From Salvelinus alpinus (taxonomy: Eukaryota; Chordata; Actinopteri; Salmoniformes; Salmonidae), in assembly GCF_045679555.1 (NCBI RefSeq), contig NC_092098.1, forward strand, positions 22,784,038 through 22,848,037: DNA of 64,000 nt. The letters are read 5' to 3'. The notes under the pieces were generated by a model, which was not told the origin of the DNA, ran no database searches, and saw nothing but the letters and a program-made list of their open reading frames with translations. Of the stretch, positions 45,847-59,312 are shown one piece after another (the stretch's first letter is position 1; each line of letters starts with the position of its first letter). A program made the position numbers and the translations under genes.

Positions 45847-47454
45847 CAGTGGGGAGAACAAGTATTTGATACACTGCCGATTTTGCAGGTTTTCCTACTT
45901 ACAAAGCATGTAGAGGTCTGTAATTTTTATCATAGGTACACTTCAACTGTGAGAGACGGAATCTAAAACAAAAATCCTGAAAATCACATTGTATGATTTT
46001 TAAGTAATGAATTTGCATTTTATTGCATGACATAAGTATTTGATACATCAGAAAAGCAGAACTTAATATTTGGTACAGAAACCTTTGTTTGCAATTACAG
46101 AGATCATACGTTTCCTGTAGTTCTTGACCAGGTTTGCACACACTGCAGCAGGGATTTTGGCCCACTCCTCCATACAGACCTTCTCCAGATCCTTCAGGTT
46201 TCGGGGCTGTCGCTGGGCAATACAGACTTTCAGCTCCCTCCAAAGATTTTCTATTGGGTTCAGGTCTGGAGACTGGCTAGGCCACTCAAGGACCTTGAGA
46301 TGCTTCTTACGGAGCCACTCCTTAGTTGCCCTGGCTGTGTGTTTCGGGTCGTTGTCATGCTGGAAGACCCAGCCACGACCCATCTTCAATGCTCTTACTG
46401 AGGGAAGGAGGTTGTTGGCCAAGATCTCGCGATACATTGCCCCATCCATCCTCCCCTCAATACGGTGCAGTCGTCCTGTCCCCTTTGCAGAAAAGTATCC
46501 CCAAAGAATGATGTTTCCACCTCCATGCTTCATGGTTGGGATGGTGTTCTTGGGGTTGTACTCATCCTTCTTTTTCCTCCAAACACGGCGAGTGGAGTTT
46601 AGACCAAAAAGCTCTATTTTTGTCTCATCAGATCACATGACCTTCTCCCATTCCTCCTCTGGATCATCCAGATGGTCATTGGCAAACTTCAGACGGGCCT
46701 GGACATGCGCTGGCTTGAGCAGGGGGACCTTGCGTGCGCTGCAGGATTTTAATCCATGACGGCGTAGTGTGTTACTAATGGTTTTCTTTGAGACTGTGGT
46801 CCCAGCTCTCTTCAGGTCATTGACCAGGTCCTGCCGTGTAGTTCTGGGCTGGTCCCTCACCTTCCTCATGATCATTGATGCCCCACGAGGTGAGATCTTG
46901 CATGGAGCCCCAGACCGAGGGTGATTGACCGTCATCTTGAACTTCTTCCATTTTCTAATAATTGCGCCAACAGTTGTTGCCTTCTCACCAAGCTGCTTGC
47001 CTATTGTCCTGTAGCCCATCCCAGCCTTGTGCAGGTCTACAATTGTATCCCTGATGTCCTTACACAGCTCTCTGGTCTTGGCTATTGTGGAGAGGTTGGA
47101 GTCTGTTTGATTGAATGTGTGGACAGGTGTCTTTTATACAGGTAACGAGTTCAAACAAGTGCAGTTAATACAGGTAATGAGTGGAGAACAGGAGGGCTTC
47201 TTAAAGAAAAACTAACTAGGTCTGTGAGAGCCGGAATTCTTACTGGTTGGTAGGTGATCAAATACTTATGTCATGCAATAAAATGCAAATTAATTACTTA
47301 AAAATCATACAATGTGATTTTCAGGATTTTTGTTTTAGATTCCGTCTCTCACAGTTGAAGTGTACCTATGATAAAAATTACAGACCTCTACATGCTTTGT
47401 AAGTAGGAAAACCTGCAAAATCGGCAGTGTATCAAATACTTGTTCTCCCCACTG
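45847..47454 (-). mobile_element. Tc1-like family 4, full length, 198-bp inverted repeats
   Basis: CAGTGGGGAGAACAAGTATT at 45847 is mirrored at 47454, with TA at 45845-45846 and 47455-47456. The two arms (45847-46044 and 47257-47454) are identical by eye except for one base, at the GTAATGAATTTG/GTAATTAATTTG position. The total length of 1608 bp matches an intact member. One transposase gene fills the interior. Near-identical arms imply a recent insertion. I recall this family being reported in many fishes and in lampreys, with horizontal transfer proposed; this cannot be tested here. Confidence 0.95.
46063..47085 (-). pseudogene. Tc1 family 4 transposase, nearly intact
   Basis: A single frame of 340 codons with only two visible lesions. 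The expected start codon is ATA (47085-47083), followed by [24 protein letters not shown] at 46635-46633 replaces the Trp before SDETK. The N-terminal paired-like DNA-binding region shows [20 protein letters not shown] and [18 protein letters not shown]; the second helix-turn-helix is around [20 protein letters not shown]. Catalytic residues are all present: [10 protein letters not shown] (first Asp), [18 protein letters not shown] (second Asp) and [11 protein letters not shown] (Glu), followed by a normal C-terminus ...CTKY. Both lesions are G to A on the coding strand. A Met further in (47019) could start a shorter product. Confidence 0.9.
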
Positions 47455-47456
47455 TA

Positions 47457-48779
47457 TATAAAGTTCTATGATCAAAGTAAGTTCTGAGACAAAAATACTG
47501 TTTGATGTCAAAGCATTCAGGATGCCAGGTTCGAAGTAGACCAATATACTGAGTAGAATGGTGGTAGATTGGATAAATACACTGACTTTAGAGTAGGATG
47601 GTGGTACAATGGAAGTTAAAAACCAATGCAGTAGATTATTGATCCCCAGAGGGATGTATGGTATGGCAACTGTAGGTTACTGTAACACACACCCAGTTCA
47701 ATCATGCTTATTTCATCTCCATTGAGTCATATGTTCGAAACAATCAATCTTCCCACTTCCCTGTCATTATATACCCATGTCCCACTATCTCATAAAGAAA
47801 ATGGTATGTTCCGTATGCCACACCAGATGCCAAACCGACTCCATACCCCCCCACCCCTCTCTCTAAACACACATTCACACACACACACGCACACACACAC
47901 ACACTCCCTTAATCCCTTGACCGACTGTGTGATTGCGTTTAACACATCCTAATTAAAGCAAACCAAGCTGCACTCCACGTCCTTTCCCAGATGCAATCAA
48001 CATCCCACCTGACCCGGTGACAGAAAGCTCCATATTTCTCCTTCAGATCAAAGCGAAGAATTCAATCTGGCCCTGCCTTTTATTTATGACAGCAGTTTAT
48101 AACGGCCAAGTGTGGCGGGCCGAGTAAATCTCTGTCACCACGCTTAATTTGTTGTATACTTCAGAAGCGGATGGCGAATATAGTTGTCATGTTGATTAAT
48201 ACACCTTCCCATTAGTCTGTGATATAGGACTGTAGAAGCAATTTTCGGGCCGAGGTGTTGTTTGGGGAGCTCAGGCTGAATCTCCAGAGTGACAGTCTGG
48301 AAGGCTCTCAATCAATAGACCAATTTAGGAGAAAGGAGCTCCTCTACTCAAGTCACAGCTCACTGGGGGATTGAAATGGAGCAGTTTTAGCACCTAATGG
48401 GTTAATATGACAAGTTGTGCCAGCAACTGACACCTCAACTGGCACCTCAGAGAGCTTTTGTTTGAAGGGATTTAATTGTTAGGCCCTGAAACATAGCCTT
48501 TGCATTCCAGTAGCAACTGAGTGTGTTTGTTTAGGTTTCACTCATGCGAAGCAGTTCCATGAGAGTTGAATGTAGGCTAATTCTGACTGTAATTGGCACA
48601 CACGTATTTGCAGCAGGTGCGTAAGGCTTGATTAGTATGATCCATCCTGGCTATCGATCCTGTCAGTTCTCATTCCCCCCTCTGATTCTCTTAATAATCT
48701 TTGAGAACACCACACAAGCGGATTCTCATTTCCAGGCCTCTACCAACAATATGTCACGGAATGGAAATCATCTCCTGGC
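47457..48779. other. Unique sequence with a CA microsatellite
   Basis: No transposon or exon is recognised apart from the CA tract at 47866-47905. The part from about 48080 to 48250 has balanced composition and could be conserved non-coding DNA, which needs a cross-species alignment. Confidence 0.45.
47866..47905. repeat. Imperfect (CA)n microsatellite
   Basis: About 40 nt of CA repeats interrupted by ATT and G. It is shorter and less pure than the TG tract at 12953. Confidence 0.9.
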
Positions 48780-48781
48780 TA

Positions 48782-48993
48782 CACTCTTAGAAACAAAGGT
48801 GCCATCTAGAACCTAAAAGGGTTCTTTACCTGCCCCCAAAAGAGAAGCCTTTGAAGAACTCTTTTTGGCTCCAGCTAGAACATTTTGGGGTTCCATGTAG
48901 AACCCTTTCAACAGAGGGTTCTACATGGAACCCCAAAGGGTTCTATCTGGAACCAAAAAGGGAACCCTTTTGGAACCGTTTTTTCTAAGAGTG
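48782..48993. repeat. Palindromic MITE (CACTCTTAGAA termini) with TA duplications
   Basis: CACTCTTAGAAACAAAGGTG on the left is mirrored by TTTTTTCTAAGAGTG on the right, with TA at 48780-48781 and 48994-48995. The centre is a nearly perfect hairpin: GGGGTTCCATGTAGAACCCT then AGGGTTCTACATGGAACCCC. It is a fish-wide, non-coding foldback element probably mobilised by a Tc1/mariner transposase. Confidence 0.88.
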
Positions 48994-48995
48994 TA

Positions 48996-51540
48996 CACTA
49001 CTGGCTAAAATCCTATTGTTCCTCGATGGATTTGGAGTATGTTGACAAATTCGACTGCTTTTGGGAGAGGCCCCTTTTGGGATAGCTTGCATCCAAAAAT
49101 GAAAGGGGCAAAAGTTATCTCGACCAACATCAAAGAAGCTCTTATAAAACATTGACTCAAAAACAGCCCATTCCCACTATTTCACAGAGTTATCATCATA
49201 GTTATCATCATAGTTCTACAGATGATCATATTCACAGGGGTATTGTCAGTTATAATCTTGTGATCATAAAGTTGAATTCAGAGGTTAACTCTATTACTGC
49301 AATTGGGAAGCCCACTGTGGTAAACTTGTCCAGTGCTATTATTTCAAATACCATAAATATGAATAACCCCTATGATTTAAAATTGCGTAGATGGCTTGGG
49401 CTGTTACATATAAACATACAAAGTTTGATGTCAAACATGGACCTTCTTAATATCTGGGTGGATGACACGAGCCCAGATATTTTGGTTCTCACAGAGACTT
49501 GGTAAATGGCTCAATCCCGGATAAGGACATTGACATTGCTGATTAAAGCATCTTCAGGTGTGACAGACTGAAAAAGGGGGAGGGGTTGCTATATATGTGA
49601 AATCAACTCTTGTGGCATCATGTTCTCCAAATATCACTATCCACCCAAAATTTGTGCTTTTGGTTAAAGATGACACAATAAGCCAAAATACACATGTACA
49701 GCGCCTTCACATAGTATTCAGACCCATTGACTTAAAAAAAAAATGCATTAAAGCCTTATACTAAAATGTATAAAATTGTTTATTTTCCTCATCAATCTAC
49801 ACACAAAACCTCATAATGACAAAGCAAAAACAGTTCGTTCTTTAAAAATGTAGACCCTTTACTCAGTACTTTGTTGAAGCATCTTTGGCAGCGATTACAG
49901 CTTTCTTCCATTCTTCTCTGAAGATCCTCTCAAGCTCAGGTTAGATGGGGAGCATTGCTGCACAGCTATTTTCAGGTCTCTCCAGAGATGTTCGATCGGG
50001 TTCAAGTCTGGGCTCTGGCTGGGCCATTCAAGGACATTCAGCGACTTGTCCCGAAGCCACTCCTGCGATGTCTAGGTTGTGTGCTTAGGGTTGTTGGAAG
50101 GTGAACCTTCGCCCCAGTCTGAGATCCTGAGCACTCTGGAGAAGGTTTTCATCAAGGATCTCTCTGTACTTTTCTCCATTCATCTTTCCCTCGATCCTGA
50201 CTAGTCTCCAAATACCTGCCGCTGAAAAACATCCCCACAGCATGATGCTGCCACCACCATGCTTCACCGTAGGGATGGTGCCAGGTATCCTCCAGACGTG
50301 ACGCTTGGCATTCAGGCCAAAGAGTTCAATCTTGGTTTCATCAGACCAGAGAATCTTGTTTCTCATGGTCTGAGAGTCTTTAGGTTCCTTTTGGCAAACT
50401 CCAGGCAGGCTGTCATGTGCCTTTTACTGAGGAGTGGCTTCCATCTGGTCACTCTACCATAAAGGCCTGATTGGTGGAGTGCTGCAGAAATGGTTGTCAT
50501 TCTGGAATTTTGTCCCATCTCCACAGAGGAACTGTAGAGCTCTGTCAGAGCGACTATCGGGTTCTTGGTCACCTCCCTGACAAAGGCCCTTCTCCCCTGA
50601 TTGCTCAGTTTGGCCAGGCGGCCAGTTCTAGGAGGAGTCTTGGTGGTTTCAAACTTTAAGAACGATGGAGGTCACTGTGTTCTTGGGGACTTTCAATGCT
50701 GCATACATTTTTTGGTACCCTTCCACAGATCTGTGCCTCGACACAATCCTGTCTGGGAGCTCTACGAACAATTCCTTCGACCTCATGGCTTGGTTTTTGC
50801 TGTGACATGCACTGTCAACTGTGGCACTTTATAGAGACAGGTGTGTGCCTTTCCAAATCATGTACAATCAACTGAATTTATCACAGGTGGACTCCAATCA
50901 AGTTGTAGAAACATCTCAAGGATGATCAATTGGAACAAGATGCACCTAAGCTCAATTTCGAGTCTCATAGCAAAGGGTCTGAATACTTATGTAAATAAGG
51001 TATTTCTGTTTTTACATTTTAAAACATTTCTAAAAAGCTGTTTTCGCTTTGTCATTGTGGGGTATTGTGTGTAGATTCCTGAGGAAAATGTTTTATTTAA
51101 TCCATTTCAGAATAAGGCTGTAACGTAACAAAATGTGGAAAGGTCAAGGGGTCTCTATACTTTCCGAAGGCACTGTATCTGTTGCCGGGGGACGCTATTG
51201 GTACTATTTCTGAGTATTTCAAACCTTTCATGTCATCTGAGTAAGTTGTCTCAGGGGATTTTAATTTGGCTTACCGAGGCCACAGACCATTTTAAGAATA
51301 CTTGTCTTGACTTTAACCTGACTCAACTGATTGCAAAACCCACACGGATGAATGTAAAAAATTCCGCAAACTCCTAACTGATTGACCTAATTCTGACTTA
51401 AAGCCCCCACAAGTACTTGTCCAATGGTGGCTTTGCTAATGATCTCAGTGATCACTGTCCTATTGCATGTATTAGAGATATCAAACAGATGCACACTGAT
51501 CCTCTTATTTTCGATTTAGGATAGGACGAAAAGTTAGTGC
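48996..51540 (+). mobile_element. LINE D fragment with endonuclease domain, split by a Tc1
   Basis: The frame 49152-49505 ends in LGLLHINIQSLMSNMDLLNI and SPDILVLTETW, the start of an APE-type endonuclease (catalytic Asn and Glu). A stop follows directly. After the Tc1 insertion (49699-51175) the domain continues with SGDFNLAY (about 51250), LIDLILT (about 51381) and SDHCPIACIRD (about 51447). Stops and frame changes are frequent, so it is old. No reverse transcriptase remains. The clade is uncertain. Confidence 0.75.
49699..51175 (-). mobile_element. Tc1-like family 2 inserted in LINE D
   Basis: Termini CAGCGCCTTCACATAGTATT (49699) and TACTTTCCGAAGGCACTG (ending 51175) with TA at both sides. 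On the minus strand, 50572-50363 gives TKNPIVALTELYSSSVEMGQ and LHQSGLYGRVTRWKPLLSKR. The frame 50366-50085 gives [35 protein letters not shown] and REILDENLLQSAQD. A short deletion at about 50093 removes the DNDP motif containing the second Asp. LEPIEH-type sequence with the Glu is at about 50000. The copy is dead but has both ends. Confidence 0.92.
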
Positions 51541-51544
51541 CTGG

Positions 51545-51800
51545 AAAAACTATTTCAAGTTTGGTACTGATAGTCCTGCTGTGTCTTTCCCTCTCAGTAA
51601 GTTTGTTAATTTTATCTGGGATCGCTTACCTTGCCATATAAATTTCAATACCACACTCTGGACTTTATCCCAATAGCCAGAAGGGGGTGACAAGGGAAGC
51701 ATTGAACTACAGAAATTCAGCTGTGGCAATATATTCATTTTGACAATAGATATTCTGCTAGTTAAAGCAACTGGGATGTTAGTCCATCTACTGAGGTAGA
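51545..51800 (-). mobile_element. L1-like ORF2 C-terminal fragment
   Basis: On the minus strand the peptide ISIVKMNILPQLNFCSSMLP, LSPPSGYWDKVQSVVLKFIW, QGKRSQIKL and AGLSVPNLK matches the region after the reverse transcriptase in L1/Tx1-type ORF2 proteins. It is only about 75 codons and ends at a stop at 51550. Whether it belongs with the ORF1-like piece at 55475-55762 is unknown. Confidence 0.72.
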
Positions 51801-52119
51801 ATTGATTTGTGTCAAAGTTTCTATATAAAATAAATAGAGCCACACACTCATAAGCTCCACCGCGTACCTTTATTAATAAACAAACAACATTTCCATCATA
51901 CAAGGATCAATGAGGTGGTAATCAGATATGTTGGAGAGCATTGGTTGTCTGTGGATTGTAGTTGGTCTTATTAGATGTCCAGAATGGCATTCATGTGAGT
52001 CTCAATAACCAGTTGGAATTCAGTTAATTCTAACAATATGCTGTTCAGAGAATTAAAAAATGTAGGATTATATGAATTTGGAGTACACACACTAATAAAG
52101 GCATTTTTTTTTTGCATTA
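51801..52119. other. No gene recognised
   Basis: Unique-looking AT-rich sequence with a T-run at 52105-52113. Confidence 0.5.
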
Positions 52120-52121
52120 TA

Positions 52122-53573
<1,452 letters not shown>

Positions 53574-53578
<5 letters not shown>

Positions 53579-54786
53579 AGGCCATTCTAAGACATTTAAA
53601 TGTTTCCCCTTAAACCACTCAAGTGTTACTTTATGCTTAAGGTCATTGTCCTGCTGGAAGGTGAACCTCCATCCCAGTTTCAAATCTCTGGAAGACTGAA
53701 ACAGGTTTCCCTCAAGAATTTCCCTGTATTTAGCACCATCCATCATTTCTTCAATTTTGACCAGTTTCCCAGTCCCTACCAATGAAAAACATCCCCACAG
53801 CATGATGTTGCCACCACCATGCTTCACTGTGGGGAAGTTGTTCTCGGGGTGATGAGAGGTGTTGGGTTTGCGCCAGACATATCGTTTTCCTTGATGGCCA
53901 GAAAGCTCAATTTTAGTCTCATCTGACCAGAGTGACTTCTTCCATATGTTTGGGGAGTCTCCCACATGCCTTTTGGCAAACACCAAACGTGTTTGCTTAT
54001 TAGTTTCTTCAAGCAATGGCTTTTTTCTGGCCACTCTTCCGTAAAGCCCAGCTCTGTGGAGTGTACGGCTTAAAGTGGTCCTATGGACAGATACTCAAAT
54101 CTCCGCTGTGGAGCTATGCAGGTCCTTCAGGCTTATCTTTGGTCTCTTTGTTGCCTCTCTGATTAATGGCAACCTTGCCTGGTCCGTGAGTTTTGGTGGG
54201 CGGCCTTCTCTTAGCAGGTTTGTTGTGGTGCCATATTCTTTCCATTTTTTTTATAATGGATTTAATGGTGCTCTGTGGGATGTTCAAAGTTTCAGATTTT
54301 TTTTAGAACCCAACCCTGATCTGTACTTCTCCACAACATTGTCCCTGACCTGTTTGGAGAGCTCCTTGGTCTTCATGGTGTCGCTTGCTTGGTGGTGCCC
54401 CTTGCTTAGTGGTGTTGCAGACTCTGGGGCTTTTCAGAACAGGTGTATATGTACTGAGATCATGTGACAGATCATGTGACACTTAGATTGCACGCAGGTG
54501 GACTTTATTTAACTCATGTGACTTCTGAATGTAATTGGTTGCACCAGATCTTATATAGGGGCTTCATAGCAAAGGGGGTGAATACATATGCACGCACCAC
54601 TTTTCAGGGACTTATTTTTTAGAATTTTTTGAAACAAGTTATTTTTTTCATTTCACTTCACCAATTTGGATTATTTTGTGTATGTCCATTACATGAAATC
54701 CAAATAAAAGTCCATTTAAATTACATGTTGTAATGCAATAAAATAGGAAAAACGCCAAAGGGGATGAATACTTTTGCAAGGCACTG
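53574..54786 (-). mobile_element. Tc1-like family 3, 3' half of gene end missing
   Basis: The right end is intact (TTTTGCAAGGCACTG ending 54786, then TA). On the minus strand the frame 54034-53540 shows [40 protein letters not shown] (first Asp), GGGNIMLWGCFSLVGTGKLV and FTFQQDNDLKHKVTLEW (second Asp), ending at LNVLEWPS. The part with the catalytic Glu and the other terminal repeat is absent, replaced by the Sleeping Beauty-type sequence. The boundary shares TGACT between the two families. Confidence 0.92.
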
Positions 54787-54788
54787 TA

Positions 54789-55340
54789 TTGCCATTATTA
54801 GGCCCAATGGATTCAATGCGCTGTTGCCACACAAGGAAACATTTTACTCCAGTGGGCTAAATCAGGGTCACACAGTGTTTCCTGTTAGTCTTAAATGAAT
54901 CTTCTTTGATACAAAAGTATACACCTCACACACATGGTTAGGTGCTTAAAAAAAAGAAGACACCTGTACCGTGTCAGATATAGAGTTGGAATGTATTCAA
55001 ATTTGAGTTTGTAACCCAATATCATACTTCATATACATCACAGAAGACTGAAATATAACAAAATCATTCACATCAACACCAGATTTTCAGGAGTAATTAA
55101 TTAATTAAATTTTATTTATGTCATTATTACTGTGTAAATGTCCTGGACCATAGGCAATATAATTATAACAAGTTCAATGCTCAGTAATAATAGTAATATT
55201 GTTCCTTGTACCTAAACATGAGGGGTGTCCTCATCATTGTCTGATTGTGCATGGATAGCCACCTGAATAATGAGCCAATCTTGGGGTTCCATCTGTCGTC
55301 TTGTCCCCTTGTGTGTTGGATTTGATGTGCTTCTCGAAGA
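54789..55340. other. No gene recognised
   Basis: AT-rich sequence between Tc1 and the dispersed repeat. AATTAATTAATTAAAT occurs at about 55096-55111. Confidence 0.5.
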
Positions 55341-55439
55341 AACCATGTGTTTGAGGTATTTGATACCATTCCACTCATTCCGTTCCATCCATTACCACAA
55401 CGCCATTCTCCCCAATTAAGGTGCCACCAACCTCCTGTG
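55341..55439. repeat. Dispersed repeat, copy 2 of 2
   Basis: AACCATGTGTTTGAGGTATT to CACCAACCTCCTGTG, matching 14211-14300 in the same orientation but about 9 bp longer in the middle (extra ATTCCGTTC-like bases). Confidence 0.75.
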
Positions 55440-55474
55440 CAAGTGTTTCAAGTCCTGTGATCCGCACATTGAAT

Positions 55475-55762
55475 TTACGGGAATGATTTGAGTGATTCTA
55501 TTTTCTCTTTTACGAGTTTGATTATCCCTTCCGACTTAGCTCGCGCTGTTTCCAGATCATGGAGTCGCACCTCTGTCGCAATGGCTATCCTCACCAGACT
55601 TTCCACTTTAGTAGAATAGGAATCCACTTTAGCAGTGAACACTGGCAATGATTCATTTACCAGTTTTAATTCTAAATCAAGGGGAGAGATAATCTCCTCA
55701 CAAACAATCTCTTGTACAGCAGCGGCCAGCTCCTTCTGTTGTCTGGTGTTGAGAGTTGCCAT
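55475..55762 (-). pseudogene. L1-type ORF1-like coiled-coil fragment
   Basis: A 95-codon minus-strand frame, MATLNTRQQKELAAAVQEIV to EKIESLKSFP. Composition is charged and helical with heptad-like spacing (VDSYSTKVESLV, RLHDLETARAKSEG). This style fits the N-terminal coiled coil of L1-like ORF1 RNA-binding proteins of fish. No RRM-like domain follows. It could alternatively be an unrelated coiled-coil exon. Confidence 0.45.
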
Positions 55763-56159
55763 GTTCCCACAGTTGAATTGTGGACGGACAAATTCTAGCT
55801 GCTGGAGCCTAAAAGACCTGCTTGTTATTTCTTGTCACACAATGAATGTAAAATATAATTTTTAGGAAATAGGTCTGTCAATTCATAGTAATTTGCAACA
55901 ATTTAACGTATTTAAAGGGATGGCTTAAGATAAATGTACTGAAAACTCTATTGAATGAAAAATTCTATAGGATTTTCAGTATAGCCACTCAAAATAGTCT
56001 GAATTAATCTAAGATAACTCAAGAAATCTGTAACTAATCATGACGTTTTTTCCGAGGTCTCACTCACGCAATTTTACATCTAACTAAGATGTTTGGTGCA
56101 GTATTTCTCAAGTGAAAAAATTTGAATGAAAACAAGTAATCTCTCATCTCTCATTAAGA
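55763..56159. other. No gene recognised
   Basis: AT-rich sequence between the ORF1-like piece and the LINE A copy. No repeat is recognised. Confidence 0.5.
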
Positions 56160-59100
56160 AAGATGGCGCCGGAGAAGAAGGCAGACGTTTAATGTGCCCC
56201 CAGCCGTTAGTTTTTTTGTTAGTTTATTTGTGTTGTTTGTAATATATTTTTAAACTTATTTTGTACATAATGTTGCCGCTACCGTCTCTTATGACCGAAA
56301 ATAACTTTTAGACATCAGGACTGCGATTACTCACCACGGAGTAGCAGAATGCCTTCTGAGAAGGCAGGCTGCCTTCTGAGAATTCTGAGAATTCACTTCT
56401 GAGAAGGCAGGCTGCCTTCTGAGAATTCACTTCGCTCTATTCTGCTGGCAAACGTGCAATCCGTAGAGAAAAAAATCGACAAGTTACGCGGAAGATTAAA
56501 CTACCAACAGTACATTCAAAACCGTAACATCTTATGCTTCACGGAGTCGTGGCTGAATGACGGCAATATCAACGTACAGCTGGCTGGTTATACGATGTAC
56601 CGGCAGGATAGAACAGCTGCGTCTGATAAGACAAGGGATGGCGGACTATGTATTTTTGTAAATAACATCTGGTGCACGATATCTAAGGAAGTCTCAAGCT
56701 ATTGCCTGAGGTAGAGTATCTCATGATAAGCTGTGGACCACACTACCTACCGAGAGAGTTTTCATCTGTATTCTTCGTAGCTGTTTACATACCACCACAG
56801 TCAGAGGCTGGTACTAAGACAGCATTGAATGAGCTGTATTCCGCCATAAGCAAACAAGAAAACGTTCACCCAGAGGTGGCGCTCCTAGTAGCTGGGGACT
56901 TTAAAGCAGGGAAACTTAAATCCATTTGACCTCATTTCTATCAGCCTGTTAAATGTGCAATCAGAGGAAAAATAACTCTAGACCACCTATATACCACACA
57001 CACAGACGCATACAAAGCTCTCCCTCACCCTCCATTTGGCAAATCTGACCATAATTCTAACAAGCAAAAATTAAAGCAGGAAGCACCAGTGACTAGATCA
57101 ATAAAAACGTGGTCAGATGAAGCAGATCTAAGCTACAGGACTGTTTTGCTCCAATGGCATTGAGGAGTACACCACATCAGGTCATTGGCTTCATCAATAA
57201 GTGCATTGATGATGTCGTCCCCACAGTGACCATACGTACATATCCCAACCAGAAGCAATGGATTACAGGCAGCATCCACACTGAGCTAAAGGCTAGAGCT
57301 GCCACTTTCAAGGAGCGGGACTCTAACCCAGAAGCTTATAAGAAATCCCGCTATGCCCTCCGACGAACCATCAAACAGGCAAAGCGTCAATACAGGACTA
57401 AGATCGAATCGTACTACACCGGCTCTGACGGTCATCGGATGTGGCAGGGCTTGAAAACCATTACAGACTACAAAGGGAAGCCCAGCCGAGAGCTGCCCAG
57501 TGACACGAGCCTACCAGACGAGCTAAACTACTTCTATGCTCGCTTCGAGGCAAAAAACACTGAAACATGCAGGGGAGCACCAGCTGTTCCGGAAGACTGT
57601 GTGATCACGCTCTCCGCAGCTGATGTGAGTAAGTCCTTTGAACAGGTCAACATTCACAAGGCCGCAGGGCCAGACGGATTACCAGGATGTGTACTGCGAG
57701 CATGCCCTGACCAACTGGCAAGGTCTTCACTGACATTTTCAACGTCTCCCTGTCCGAGTCTGTAATACCAACATGTTTTAAGCAGACCACCATAGTCCCT
57801 TTGCCCAAGAACACTAAGGTAACCTGCCTAAATGACTACCGACCCATAGCACTCATGTCTGTAGCCATGAAGTGCTTTGATAGGCTGGGCATGGCTCACA
57901 TCAACACCATCATCCCAGAAACCCTAGACCCACTTTAATTTGCATACTGCCCCAACAGATCCACAGATGATGCAATCTCTATTGCACTCCACACTGCCCT
58001 TTCCCACCTGAACAAAAGGAATACCTATGTGAGAATGCTATCCATTGACTACAGCTCAGCGTTCAACACCATAGTGCCTTCAAAGCTCATCCATAAGCTA
58101 AGGATCCTGGGACTAAGCACCTCCCTCTGCAACTGTATCCTGGACTTCCTGACGGGCCACCCCCAGGTGGTAAGGGTAGGTAGCAACACATCCACCACGC
58201 TGATCCTCAACACAGGGGCCCCTCAGGGTTGTGTGTTCAGCCCCCTCCTGTACTCCCTGTTCACTCATGACTGCACGGCCAGGCACGACTCCAACATCAT
58301 CATTAAATTTGCTGAAGACAACAGTGGTAGGCCTGTTTACTGACAACAACGAGGTAGCCTATAGGGAGGAGGTCAGAGACCTGTCCATGTGGTGCCAGGA
58401 CAACAACCTCTCCCTCAACGTGATCAAGACAAAGGAGATGATTGCGGACTACAGGAAAAAGAGGACCGAGCGCGCCCCCATTCTCATCGACGGGGCTGCA
58501 GTGGAGCAGGTTGACATCACCAACAAACTAACATGGTCCAAGCACACAAGACAGTTGTGAAGAAGGCATGACAAAACCTATTCCCCCTCAGGAGACTGAA
58601 AATATTTGGCATGGGTCCTCAGATCCTCTAAAGGTTCTACAGCTGTGCCATCGAGAGCATCCTGACTGGTTGCATCACTGCCTGGTATGGCAACTGCTCG
58701 GCCTCCGACCTCAAGGCCCTACAGAGGGTAGTGCGAACGGCCCAGTACATCACTGGGGCCAAGCTTCCTGCCATCCAGGACCTATATACTAGGCAGTGTC
58801 AGAGGAAGGACCTAAAAATTGTCAAAGACTCCAGCCACCCTAGTCATAGACTGTTCTCTCTGCTACCGCATGGCAAGTGGTACCAGAGCGCCAAGTCTAG
58901 GTCCAAGAGGCTTCTAAACAGCTTCTACCCCCAAGCCATAAGACTCCTGAACATCTAGTCAAATGGCTACCCACACTATTTGCACTGCCCCCCCCCCCCC
59001 CCCTCTACACCACTGCTACTCTCTGTTGTCACCTATGCATAGTCACTTTAATAAGTATACCTACATCTACATACTACCTCAACTAACCGGTGCCCCCGCA

Positions 59101-59312
59101 CATTGACTCTGTACTGGTACCCCCCTGAATATAATTTCACTATTGTTGTTTTACTGCTGCTCTTTAATTACTTGTTACTTTTATCTCTTATTCTTATCCA
59201 ATTTCTTTTTTTAACTGCATTGTTGTTTAGGGGCTCGTAAGTAAGCATTTCACTGTAAGGTCTACCTACACCTGTTGTATTCGGCATATGTGACTAATAC
59301 AATTTGATTTGA
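56160..59312 (+). mobile_element. Rex1/CR1-like LINE family A, near full length
   Basis: The most complete copy of this family here. It starts GATGGCGCCGGAGAAGAAGG at 56160 and ends TACAATTTGATTTGA at 59312. The endonuclease pieces are NILCFTESWLNDGNINVQLA (56520), YLMISCGPHYLPREFSS and EVALLVAGDFKAGKLKS (GDFN changed to GDFK). The linker frame 57154-57765 is intact: INKCIDDVVPTVTIRTYPNQ, YYTGSDGHRMWQGL and [20 protein letters not shown]. Reverse transcriptase pieces are [17 protein letters not shown] and [20 protein letters not shown]. The FADD core reads FAEDN with a frameshift at about 58310. RVVRTAQYITGAKLPAIQDL leads to the 3' end. A C-run lies at 58988-59004. Inactive. Confidence 0.92.
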
